Below, piece after piece: positions 6,271-12,742 of a stretch of DNA of 14,293 nucleotides. Made by a program: the position numbers and the translations under genes. Source of the DNA: Nitrospirota bacterium (lineage in GTDB: Bacteria; Nitrospirota; Nitrospiria; Nitrospirales; Nitrospiraceae); contig JACRQB010000166.1 of the NCBI GenBank assembly GCA_016222925.1, positions 1 to 14,293 on the forward strand, given 5' to 3'. Under the pieces are notes generated by a model. It did no database searches, had not been told where the DNA came from, and was given only the letters and a program-made list of their open reading frames with translations. The stretch's first letter is position 1, and every line of letters starts with the position of its first letter.

Positions 6271-8931
6271 ATGACATTACTGCCGACCGACAGACGCCCC
6301 ACCCTCTATCTGATTGACGGCAGCGCCTATATCTATCGCGCCTTCTTTGCACTGCCGGCGCTCAACAATTCCAAAGGCCTCCAGACGAACGCGGTCTATG
6401 GATTCACGACTACGCTCCTCAAGATCATCCGTGAGCACAAGCCGGACGGGCTTGCAGTCGCTTTTGACGAAAAAGGCCCGACGCTCCGGCACGAGGAATT
6501 CAAGGAGTACAAGGCGCAGCGTCCGCCGATGCCCGACGGGATGAAGGCCCAGATTCCCTATATTCATCGCGTGGTGGAGGCGCTGAATATTCCAGCGGCC
6601 AGACAGTCCGGCTATGAAGCCGATGATTTGATCGGCACGTTGGCTCGGCAGGCGGAGCAGGCCGGCTACGACATCGTGATCGTCACCGGAGATAAAGACA
6701 TGCTTCAGCTCGTGACCTCACATGTCCGCATCTACGATCCGGTCAAGGATAAGTGGTCCGGCGACGCGGAATGCGTCGCCAAGTTCGGCGTCGAGCCTGG
6801 CCGTGTCATCGAAGTGATGGGTCTGATGGGCGACGCGAGCGACAATATTCCCGGCGTGAAGGGCATCGGCGAAAAGACCGCCATGAAACTCATCGCGCAG
6901 TTCGGAACAATCGATGAGCTGCTACGCCGCCTGGATGAGGTCACGCCTGCCCGCATCAAGACTCTCCTTTCTGAACAGGCGGACCAGGCGCGGCTCAGCC
7001 GGAAACTGGCGACCATCGATATACAAAGCCCGGTGGAGTTTCATCCCGAATCCTACCGGATCAAGCCGCCACATGAGGAGTCACTCGCCGAGCTGCTACG
7101 CGAGCTGGAATTCACCTCTCTCCTCAAGAGTCTCCAGCCATCGCCGAAACCCCTGGAGACGACGGCCCAGGCCACCGTCATCATCGACGATGAAACAGCC
7201 GCGAAGCGCTTTGTCGAGGGCTTATCGAAAGACGGGCCACTGGGCCTGCACTGTTTGCTGGCCGGCCAACCAGGCGTCCATACCGATGTCCTTGGCCTGG
7301 CCCTCTCGACCGGCAACCAGACGGCGTTCATCCCGATCGACGTCCATGCCTACATGCGAACGATCATCGAACTGCTGCACGATCGCACTCAGACCAAGAC
7401 CGTACACGATCTCAAGGCGACGTTGCTGGCATTCCATCGCATCGGTATCACCTTGGCGCCGCCATACGTGGACACCATGATCGCGGACTATTTGCTCAAC
7501 CCGAACCGCCGCGACCATAGCCTCGATACGATCATGCTGGAACGACTCGGTGAACGACTTGGATCAGGCAAGGAGAGGAAGGCCCAACCACAGTCGCTGT
7601 TCGAAGTCGATACCGGGTCTCGCGAGGAGACCGCGGAAGCCGCTGCTGCCCTGGCCAAGCTCGAACCAATCCTCATTGAACGGTTGACGGATCAGGAGAG
7701 CGTGAAACTCTTCACCGACGTCGAGATGCCGCTCGTCCCGGTCTTGGCCGACATTGAGCGAAATGGGTTTTTGCTCGATGTCGACGGCCTCCGCGGGTTG
7801 AGTCAAGAGCTTGAACGAGAGCTCGACCGCATGATGGAAACTATTGCCAGAGTGGCCGGAGGCGAATTCAACATCAATTCGCCGAAACAACTCGCGACGG
7901 TCCTCTTTGAGAAACTCGGCCTAAAACCCCTGCGAAAAACAAAGACCGGCTATTCAACCGATGAAGACACCCTCACCCAACTCGCCACGCAGCACGAATT
8001 ACCGGACCAGATTCTCAGCTATCGAAGTCTGAGCAAGCTCAAGTCGACCTACGTGGATGCGCTGCCGGAACTGGTGCATCCGGAGACAAAACGGCTCCAC
8101 ACTTCCTTGAACCAGACCGTCGCCGCAACCGGACGGCTCTCCTCCACCGATCCCAATCTCCAAAACATTCCCGTGAAAGGCGACTACGGCCTCCGCATCC
8201 GCGAAGCCTTCGTCGTGCCAAAAGGTCATGAACTCCTCTGTGCCGACTACAGCCAGATCGAGCCGCGCATTCTCGCCCATCTGTCGCAAGATCCGCGCTT
8301 GCTCTCCGTCTTTGCCAAAGGCGAGGACATCCACATGGCCACGGCCATGGAAATCTTCGGCTTGCCCTCCAGTCAGATCACGAGGGACATGCGCCGCGCG
8401 GCCAAGACCGTCGTCTTCGGGATCGTCTACGGCATCAGCCCGTTCGGCCTCTCGCACAACCTCGGTGTACCCCAGGCCGAGTCAAAGAAATACATCGACA
8501 CCTTCTTTGAGAGATTCTCAGCCGTCCGGGCATTGATGGATCGAAACATCGCCGAAGGACGAGAGAAGGGCTACACCACCACCATCCTCGGCCGCCGCCG
8601 ACCGATTCCCGAGCTGCAGAGCGGCGATCCCGCCCAGCGCGGCGTTGGCGAACGCATGGCCGTGAACAGCCCCATCCAAGGTTCCGCCGCGGACTTGATC
8701 AAAGTGGCCATGATCAACGTCCACAAGAAACTCCATGAAGAACTACCGCACGTAAAAATGATCCTCCAAGTTCACGACGAACTCATCTTTGAAGTGCCGG
8801 ACCATGACCTAGAAGAAGCGAAACGGTTGGTGAAACAGGAGATGGAAGGCGTCGGCAAACAGTTGGGCCTATCGGTGCCGCTCAAAGTAGACCTCGGCGT
8901 CGGCAAAAACTGGCGCGTCGCGCATCCATGA
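6271..8931 (+). CDS. polA: DNA polymerase I
   Basis: The 886-residue protein has full family length. Residues 1 to about 290 are the 5' nuclease: LIDGSAYIYRAFFA, YEADDLIGT, VTGDKDMLQLV and LMGDASDNIPGVKGIGEKTA keep the metal-binding acids. Residues about 300-490 correspond to the 3'-5' exonuclease, but the DxE motif is absent (the region reads GPLGLHCLLAG) and no YxxxD motif is visible, so proofreading is probably lost. Only a DTMIADYLLNP-like segment remains. Residues about 500-886 are the polymerase: motif A DYSQIEPR with D659, motif B RRAAKTVVFGIVYG with K712, and motif C QVHDE with D836. It fills gaps and removes RNA primers. ATG 6271 has no clear ribosome site. A decayed copy of its 3' end lies 230-320 bases downstream. 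Confidence 0.97.
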   Translation: MTLLPTDRRPTLYLIDGSAYIYRAFFALPALNNSKGLQTNAVYGFTTTLLKIIREHKPDGLAVAFDEKGPTLRHEEFKEYKAQRPPMPDGMKAQIPYIHRVVEALNIPAARQSGYEADDLIGTLARQAEQAGYDIVIVTGDKDMLQLVTSHVRIYDPVKDKWSGDAECVAKFGVEPGRVIEVMGLMGDASDNIPGVKGIGEKTAMKLIAQFGTIDELLRRLDEVTPARIKTLLSEQADQARLSRKLATIDIQSPVEFHPESYRIKPPHEESLAELLRELEFTSLLKSLQPSPKPLETTAQATVIIDDETAAKRFVEGLSKDGPLGLHCLLAGQPGVHTDVLGLALSTGNQTAFIPIDVHAYMRTIIELLHDRTQTKTVHDLKATLLAFHRIGITLAPPYVDTMIADYLLNPNRRDHSLDTIMLERLGERLGSGKERKAQPQSLFEVDTGSREETAEAAAALAKLEPILIERLTDQESVKLFTDVEMPLVPVLADIERNGFLLDVDGLRGLSQELERELDRMMETIARVAGGEFNINSPKQLATVLFEKLGLKPLRKTKTGYSTDEDTLTQLATQHELPDQILSYRSLSKLKSTYVDALPELVHPETKRLHTSLNQTVAATGRLSSTDPNLQNIPVKGDYGLRIREAFVVPKGHELLCADYSQIEPRILAHLSQDPRLLSVFAKGEDIHMATAMEIFGLPSSQITRDMRRAAKTVVFGIVYGISPFGLSHNLGVPQAESKKYIDTFFERFSAVRALMDRNIAEGREKGYTTTILGRRRPIPELQSGDPAQRGVGERMAVNSPIQGSAADLIKVAMINVHKKLHEELPHVKMILQVHDELIFEVPDHDLEEAKRLVKQEMEGVGKQLGLSVPLKVDLGVGKNWRVAHP

Positions 8932-9143
8932 CGAGGCAGAGAAGGTCTACGATGGCGAGGCCCTGCAAAAAATTGAAGCGTATTCTCTGGCTTTTACGAA
9001 AGCTCTCGCTTTCCGGTGCACATAAGCTGCCTGAGTGATCGCCTCACGCTACACCTACCTGAGAGCATACTTGTTCACGAAAACGAGAATAGTCCACCGA
9101 CGACTCGAACCCAATTCTCCCCGCTGGCACTTGTAATAAGATC
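8932..9143. other. Non-coding gap after polA
   Basis: I see no gene here. A GAAAGC-TCTC-GCTTTC hairpin at 8998-9013 has no following T run, so it would be a poor terminator. From about 9019 (CACATAAGCTGCC) there is faint resemblance to the polA stretch at 8722, including a shared GTTCACGA. The recognisable polA relic begins at about 9144. Confidence 0.4.
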
Positions 9144-9253
9144 AAGCCACGAGTACATACAAAGACAGAGGATGTCGGTACGCAGCTGAGATCGTCAGTT
9201 CCGAGTAAATTAGACCGGGCATCGGAAAGAACTGGCGCGTCGCATACTCCTAA
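9144..9253 (+). pseudogene. Decayed second copy of a polA 3' end
   Basis: Read codon by codon from 9162, this stretch aligns with the last 31 codons of the upstream polA: EDVGTQLRSSVPSKLD, a one-base deletion at 9216-9217, then GIGKNWRVAYS and a stop, against EGVGKQLGLSVPLKVDLGVGKNWRVAHP. By eye about 61 of 93 bases match, and many differences are synonymous third positions (GGC/GGT, GTG/GTT, AAA/AAG, GGC/GGA, GCG/GCA). Similarity fades upstream of about 9144. The deletion and the missing body make it non-functional. The silent differences suggest a remnant of another functional polA rather than a fresh duplicate. Confidence 0.7.
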
Positions 9254-9277
9254 CCCACAACCAATGCGAGGTGACAT

Positions 9278-9535
9278 ATGCTGACCGTACGCATTTCGGT
9301 CGCGTGGACGATAGCAGTCGTCAGCCTTGGTGCACTCGGGATCTTATTCCTCATTGGCCAGCCGTTCATGGTCACGGCTCAAGAACCAAAACGGTTTCAG
9401 TACCAAATTATCGAGGTGCTTCCTGACACGAAGAATATGCAAACCAAGCTGAATGAGTTTGGAGCAAACGGCTGGGAACTGGTGGCAGTCCCGATGGGCA
9501 GCATGACCGAGCCGAGGCTGATCTTCAAGAAATAG
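9278..9535 (+). CDS. Small exported DUF4177-like protein
   Basis: The protein has 85 residues. Residues 1 to about 34 form a signal peptide or anchor (hydrophobic AWTIAVVSLGALGILFLIGQPFMVTAQ). The remainder, FQYQIIEV, LNEFGANGWELVAVP and LIFKK, follows the DUF4177 pattern: a starting strand, the GWELV motif and a closing strand. These short domains have no established biochemical role. GAGGTGA at 9268-9274 is a strong ribosome site for ATG 9278. It begins 24 bases after the polA relic and may originally have stood directly behind polA. It is convergent with the HEPN-like gene. Confidence 0.8.
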   Translation: MLTVRISVAWTIAVVSLGALGILFLIGQPFMVTAQEPKRFQYQIIEVLPDTKNMQTKLNEFGANGWELVAVPMGSMTEPRLIFKK

Positions 9536-9561
9536 TCAGCCTGGTTGCCTGAAAACCGATC

Positions 9562-9599
9562 CCCGCTGACTCTTAATCAGCGGGCCATGGTTAGAGTCA
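9562..9599. other. tRNA-Lys(CTT) anticodon-arm scar A
   Basis: GCTGACTCTTAATCAGC is a complete 5-bp anticodon stem around a CTCTTAA loop, giving anticodon CTT (lysine). It is followed by GGGCC, as in the variable region of tRNA-Lys, and then a corrupted T-arm-like GGTTAGAGTC. No 5' half of a tRNA precedes it. The flanks extend the stem to 8 bp (9562-9569 with 9577-9584), so it could also act as a hairpin between the convergent genes. It shares its core with scars at 10345 and 11186. Confidence 0.6.
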
Positions 9600-9608
9600 G
9601 GCATATGA

Positions 9609-10160
9609 TTAGGTCTCTGCTCCGAGTAAGTTCTTCCATGCTTTTAGCTCGTCCCCCGTAGGCTTTTTGGTCCAATCGGCTCGCATCGCTTTGGAAAGTT
9701 GCAGTCTCAGTTGTGAATCCACCACAAGCGACTCCTCATACTCCCTCAGCAGGTCGAGAATCTGCTCGGCCATGGTCTGAATGTTTAGATAGAGAACCTT
9801 CTTGTCAGGTGAGAAATGCAGATGAGGTTGTTGCCGCCAAGATATGCAAATGTCTAAAAGACTGTCCCCGATACGGATGGACTTGGTCTCAAAGCTATGA
9901 GCAATACCATTGCGAATAGTATCGAAGAGACTTGGAGCAACAGGCCTCCACTCATCTGGGAGCATTTTCTCGGAAAAGAATCGTACTCCATTTTCTTCTC
10001 CATACCTATACCTTGAAAGCGTTTCGCAGGCGCATGCAATCAAGAGGGCGGTGATATAGTTGCCACCGAGTATCTGACTCTTCAAAAGGTTAAGATCATA
10101 GCTAAAGTTGTGGCGGACCTTCTCAAACGTTGGTCGTATATCATCGTATGAAACATCCAT
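9609..10160 (-). CDS. HEPN-like protein of unknown function
   Basis: The protein has 183 residues. GGGAGGGG at 10165-10172 is an excellent ribosome site for ATG 10160. It looks soluble and helical, with no signal peptide. A helix with ALLIACACETLSRYRYG is followed about 35 residues later by LFDTIRNGIAHSFETK. Here R83-N-x3-H88 fits the R-x(4-6)-H motif of HEPN domains, many of which are RNases in toxin-antitoxin, abortive-infection and CRISPR-associated systems. The C-terminal third is charged and coiled-coil-like (EQILDLLREYEESLVVDSQLRLQLSKAM). The HEPN assignment rests on this motif and the helical context, not on a named family. It lies alone between tRNA-Lys scars A and B, and no nucleotidyltransferase partner is adjacent. 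Confidence 0.65.
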   Translation of the reverse strand: MDVSYDDIRPTFEKVRHNFSYDLNLLKSQILGGNYITALLIACACETLSRYRYGEENGVRFFSEKMLPDEWRPVAPSLFDTIRNGIAHSFETKSIRIGDSLLDICISWRQQPHLHFSPDKKVLYLNIQTMAEQILDLLREYEESLVVDSQLRLQLSKAMRADWTKKPTGDELKAWKNLLGAET

Positions 10161-10459
10161 GGCACCCCTCCCAGTTTGTCCGCCAGGATATTAACACCGC
10201 GTAACGGCCTCTTGGTGGTGCCAGCTGGTGCCAAACGCACTGAACGAGACCAACGAGGTGGGTTACTTTCATGCCTCATCCTCGCTGACCGATGGAAATT
10301 CTTCGTCTTGGATATCCTGAGTGTCCTCAGGTAGGTTCTCGGCGTGACTCTTAATCAGCGAGAGATCTTACTTTTGTGCTGTCCAGTGCGGTTTCCGTAG
10401 AGACATAATAGACGATTCCAGCTACAGCCTCACACATTACATTCATTTCCTAATATTAT
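10161..10459. other. Gap upstream of the HEPN-like gene
   Basis: No convincing gene. TGGTGCCAGCTGGTGCCA at 10216-10233 is an imperfect 18-base palindrome about 55 bases before the minus-strand start at 10160 and could be an operator. Scar B lies at 10330-10363. The stretch from about 10380 becomes AT-richer than its surroundings. Confidence 0.4.
10330..10363. other. tRNA-Lys(CTT) anticodon-arm scar B
   Basis: TGACTCTTAATCAGCG at 10345-10360 repeats the tRNA-Lys anticodon-loop core. The left flank (GGTAGGTTCTCGG) is not tRNA but aligns with the left flank of scar C: 24 of 31 positions match without gaps between 10330-10360 and 11170-11200. The right flank leaves the tRNA sequence at once (AGAGATC). 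Confidence 0.55.
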
Positions 10460-10494
10460 TTGACATTCTCTTACTACGTTGTACTTTGTAAGAG
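10460..10494 (+). promoter_or_regulatory. Putative promoter with inverted repeat for the lipoprotein gene
   Basis: A perfect TTGACA at 10460-10465 is followed after 16 bases by TACTTT at 10482-10487. CTCTTAC (10468-10474) and GTAAGAG (10488-10494) form a 7-bp inverted repeat framing the -10 region, a plausible repressor site. Confidence 0.45.
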
Positions 10495-10604
10495 ATTCTT
10501 ATGGCCTTATGCGATGCTTCGTCTCATAAGCCTCTGCCATTCTTAACTTAGCGAGCAGAGTTGCTCGCATTGCGCGCTTACTCATGGAAAGGGAGGAGGG
10601 GGAG

Positions 10605-11009
10605 ATGTGCAGACCAAACCTGTTTGTCACGTGCCTGCTTCTTTTGAGCCTGTCGGGATGTTCCGTGTTAATGGTATCCAGTCGCGAGTCCAAGCGAGGT
10701 GATATCAACGTCATTCAAGTTGGTGTTCAACGATCCGTGGTGATCACCGCACTCGGCGAACCTGACAATTACTCTACTCCTGAGGGGGGGGGATACGATG
10801 ACCGGTACAAATTAGATCCTGATGCTCATCATTGGGCTGTCAAACTCCTCACAGGAATATTCTATCTGGCAGGTGATGTTTTCACAGCTTGCTTGACGGA
10901 AATTCTCTTTACCCCTCTTGAGATCGCGGCCAAAGATAGATTGGTAATCTACCATCTCACATATGGAGTTGATGGAAAACTATCAGCGATTGAGAAGATA
11001 AAACCGTGA
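10605..11009 (+). CDS. Small lipoprotein with an SmpA/OmlA-like segment
   Basis: The protein has 134 residues from ATG 10605. This start follows a very strong purine-rich ribosome site (GGAGGAGGGGGAG, 10592-10604); the in-frame ATG at 10584 has none. The signal peptide NLFVTCLLLLSLSGC ends in an LSGC lipobox, so Cys19 is the predicted lipidated residue. The stretch VIQVGVQRSVVITALGEPDNYSTPEGGGYDDRYKL resembles the small-domain pattern of SmpA/OmlA-type lipoproteins (a G-x3-V helix then LGEP). The later part has a hydrophobic region (LTGIFYLAGDVFTACLTEILFTPLEI) and ends LTYGVDGKLSAIEKIKP. It is likely outer-membrane anchored, with unknown function. It lies alone between tRNA-Lys scars B and C. 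Confidence 0.75.
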   Translation: MCRPNLFVTCLLLLSLSGCSVLMVSSRESKRGDINVIQVGVQRSVVITALGEPDNYSTPEGGGYDDRYKLDPDAHHWAVKLLTGIFYLAGDVFTACLTEILFTPLEIAAKDRLVIYHLTYGVDGKLSAIEKIKP

Positions 11010-11169
11010 AGCGGATAATTCCAGGCTGGGATTCTGGATGCATAACTCCTCGGCTATTTCCTCTTGCGGCATGTGAGACCTACAACAATGTGGTGCCCAA
11101 ACACCCTGACACACCATAACCCATGATGAGGTGTGCATTGTGAATCTTCTTTTGATGATGATTGGTTTT
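11010..11169. other. Gap between lipoprotein gene and scar C
   Basis: No gene supported. CACACC (11110-11115) and GGTGTG (11130-11135) can form a 6-bp hairpin without a T run. Confidence 0.35.
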
Positions 11170-11232
11170 GTTAGGGATTCGGTGAGACTCTTAATCGGCG
11201 GGCCGTAGGTTCGTCCCCTACACGGTCCACCT
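11170..11232 (+). other. tRNA-Lys(CTT) 3'-half remnant, attachment-site-like (scar C)
   Basis: From the anticodon loop (CTCTTAA, 11188-11194) rightward the sequence is a tRNA 3' half: GGCGGGCC variable region, then a perfect 5-bp T stem GTAGG/CCTAC (11205-11209 with 11217-11221) around TTCGTCC. The acceptor strand ACGGTCC, discriminator A and CCT follow. To the left of the anticodon loop the stem partner is missing and non-tRNA sequence begins, so no functional tRNA can fold. Loss of A58 in the T loop and CCT for CCA show decay. A 3' half cut at the anticodon loop is what tyrosine-recombinase integration into a tRNA leaves. Confidence 0.7.
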
Positions 11233-11300
11233 GGATCAATGAGGTGCGCCTGTAAAGCAAGGACCATGCTCTTGTTCATCCAAGTTGGCCCTTGCGAAAC

Positions 11301-11543
11301 CTATAGATTTCGGCAGGTTGGCCAGGTGATCTTTTCCTGCTTTTTGTCCCTTCTCGTCCTAACGGTCCCCCGCTGCCTTCCCCGTGGAGTCTCGCGAATC
11401 GTCACTTCCACGTCTTGGCCCAACAACGAACGGAAATGGACGAAGCGCTCGATAGAGAAGCTCGCCATCTGACCGGCCCAGAGCATCGATACCTTGGCTT
11501 GGTCAATCCCCAACTGTGTCGCCGCTCCGCCTCGTTTCCGACC
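11301..11543 (-). pseudogene. Remnant of an XRE/HigA-type antitoxin
   Basis: The minus-strand frame is open between stops at 11544-11546 and 11301-11303, with no proper start or ribosome site. It reads GGAATQLGIDQAKVS (end of an XRE helix-turn-helix), then SFSIERFVHFRSLLGQDVEVTIRETPRGRQRG. This follows the pattern of the C-terminal half of XRE-type antitoxins (LGIxQxKVS, FSxxRL, LGxDVEI, PRxRxxG). The N-terminal part is missing or shifted out of frame, and the tail runs past the usual end. No cognate toxin is seen on this strand. It lies back-to-back with an intact toxin-antitoxin pair. Confidence 0.5.
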
Positions 11544-11585
11544 TCAACCCTTGATGGGTATCGGCAATGTAGCCGAGTGCTATTC

Positions 11586-11625
11586 TTGACTCTCTACCAA
11601 GTGGGGCCTACACTTTGGGCCAAGT
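11586..11625 (+). promoter_or_regulatory. Putative promoter and operator of the toxin-antitoxin operon
   Basis: TTGACT (11586-11591), a 17-base spacer and TACACT (11609-11614) make a good sigma70-type promoter. The imperfect palindrome ACTTTGGGCCAAGT at 11612-11625 overlaps the -10 box, the usual place for autorepression by an antitoxin-toxin complex. Confidence 0.5.
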
Positions 11626-11640
11626 ATTGAGAGGGCACAT

Positions 11641-11820
11641 ATGCCGACAGTGAAGAAACAAGCGCTGGAGATGATGAAGAAGTTGCCGGAGAAATCCACA
11701 TGGGACGATATCATGTACGAGATTTACGTCCGGAAGAAGATTGAAGCTGGTATTCAGGCGGCGGATGAAGGAAAAGTGGTGCCGCACAACGCGGTAAAAA
11801 AACGCTTCCTTAAAAAATGA
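11641..11820 (+). CDS. Antitoxin of a ParE/RelE-type toxin-antitoxin pair
   Basis: This 59-residue protein (MPTVKKQALEMMKKLPEK to the end) is easily missed because of its size. GAGAGGG at 11629-11635 precedes ATG 11641, and its TGA overlaps the toxin ATG as ATGA. It is highly charged and helical: an N-terminal helix rich in K/E/L/M, then STWDDIMYEIYVRKKIEAGIQAADEGKVV and a basic tail (AVKKRFLKK). It lacks a recognisable ribbon-helix-helix or XRE domain. The TWDDIxYxIYVRxKIExGxxAxDxGK pattern is typical of short antitoxins encoded just before ParE-family toxins. It should bind and neutralise the toxin; whether it binds the operator itself is not evident. Confidence 0.75.
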   Translation: MPTVKKQALEMMKKLPEKSTWDDIMYEIYVRKKIEAGIQAADEGKVVPHNAVKKRFLKK

Positions 11821-12128
11821 CCCGCATTGAGTGGACTGGGCCCGCCGTTTCTGATCTCGAGAATATCCAAGACTACATTGCCAGAGACTCCACTGAGTAT
11901 GCTGATGCCATCGTTGAGCGTCTCATCCTCTCGGTTGATCGGCTTGCTTCATTCCCTGAAAGTGGCCGACTTGTTCCTGAAGCCTCCGATCCAAAGATTC
12001 GTGAACTCCTTGTCCAAAGCTATCGAGTGATCTATCGGCTAAAGAAAGGGTCTGCTCAGATTCTGGCGATTGTCCATGGCGCGAGAAATCTCTCCGGTAT
12101 GAAGCCCAAACCTTGGGCAAACAGGTAA
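11817..12128 (+). CDS. ParE/RelE-superfamily toxin
   Basis: The 103-residue protein has the usual length. The family pattern is plain: IEWTGPAVSDLENIQDYIARDS, then VDRLASFPESGRLVPEASDPKIRELLVQSYRVIYRLKKGSAQILAIVHGARNL. It includes the FPxSGRxVPE turn, the R-E-L-L and Y-R-V-I-Y strands and the final H-G-A-R. This set is closer to ParE (gyrase-directed) than to ribosome-cleaving RelE, but family members differ in target, so activity is not certain. It starts on the antitoxin stop (4-base overlap), giving the classical antitoxin-first order. The frame is intact and all conserved stretches are present, so the module looks alive. Confidence 0.88.
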   Translation: MTRIEWTGPAVSDLENIQDYIARDSTEYADAIVERLILSVDRLASFPESGRLVPEASDPKIRELLVQSYRVIYRLKKGSAQILAIVHGARNLSGMKPKPWANR

Positions 12129-12261
12129 TCAACATCCTTGTAGAAACCAAAGGTTGCCGATAACCTCCAAAACAATGGCCAAAGAACCAACGTCAGACAG
12201 GCTCTATGGAGCCGATGGAAGCTTGTGATGCGGCCAGAGTGCTCGCAAGGCGGTACTGTAC

Positions 12262-12618
12262 TCAGTAGTCGTCAAACATCCGAAGCTGATCCAGATGTGG
12301 GGTCCCTCGTCTCCATGTCAAAAGCGTAGACTCCTTCTTGAGTTTGGAGGAAGGTGGGCGCGATGCCAGCAAGGCTTGCGCAGAGATCCATGGTCCAATC
12401 AGTTCGAAGTGGGCCAGATCTGTTTCGCGAAGATTCAAGCTCCATTCCGAACCAGGCCTCTTCCTCGTTCCCGTTGGACAACCAAGGTACCGCAACTGAA
12501 AGAACCACTCCCCTGACAAGCTTGTCCCGACCCGGTGGACAACCGCGATAATCCCAGGCCGGTCACCGGCTGTTTGCCTGAGGTAGACCCCGAGGGCAAT
12601 CACTTCACGATCTATCAT
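12262..12618 (-). CDS. Hypothetical protein
   Basis: This open frame of 118 residues is the best coding candidate in the 12.13-12.74 kb interval. The sequence VIALGVYLRQTAGDRPGIIAVVHRVG, GEWFFQLRYLGCP and GSEWSLNLRETDLAHFELIGPW reads like a folded domain, with alternating strands and sensible codon choice; the last 40 residues are less convincing. No ribosome site precedes ATG 12618, and the start could be further in. No signal peptide or membrane segment is seen. It is divergent from the DUF2007-like gene, with about 125 bases between. I do not recognise the family. Confidence 0.45.
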   Translation of the reverse strand: MIDREVIALGVYLRQTAGDRPGIIAVVHRVGTSLSGEWFFQLRYLGCPTGTRKRPGSEWSLNLRETDLAHFELIGPWISAQALLASRPPSSKLKKESTLLTWRRGTPHLDQLRMFDDY

Positions 12619-12742
12619 GTATCCGATGGTTACACGAGTATTGGCCGAAGGTCAAGCGAGAGCATTCGAGAGTAGTGACGCAAATCTGGCAGCAGAAGCT
12701 GATTTCTTGACTCTCTGTTGGGCGAAGCCTACGTTACCCTCG

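Noticed and set aside
6914..7480. 188-residue plus-strand frame inside polA
   Set aside because: Arginine/serine-rich shadow of the polA frame, with every polA motif intact in the proper frame.
8998..9013. Terminator for polA (GAAAGC-TCTC-GCTTTC)
   Set aside because: The stem is followed by CCGG rather than T residues, so intrinsic termination is unlikely.
9044..9277. 77-residue minus-strand frame in the polA downstream gap
   Set aside because: No family resemblance or ribosome site; the same bases are better explained as a plus-strand polA relic.
11170..11232. Functional tRNA-Lys gene
   Set aside because: Only the 3' half is present; the left anticodon strand, D arm and 5' acceptor strand are missing, and T-loop A58 is lost.
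10983..11279. Minus-strand open frame of 98 residues across scar C
   Set aside because: Part of its apparent protein (GPCRGRTYGP) is simply the tRNA 3' half read backwards, a common false ORF. It has no ribosome site and overlaps the end of the lipoprotein gene.
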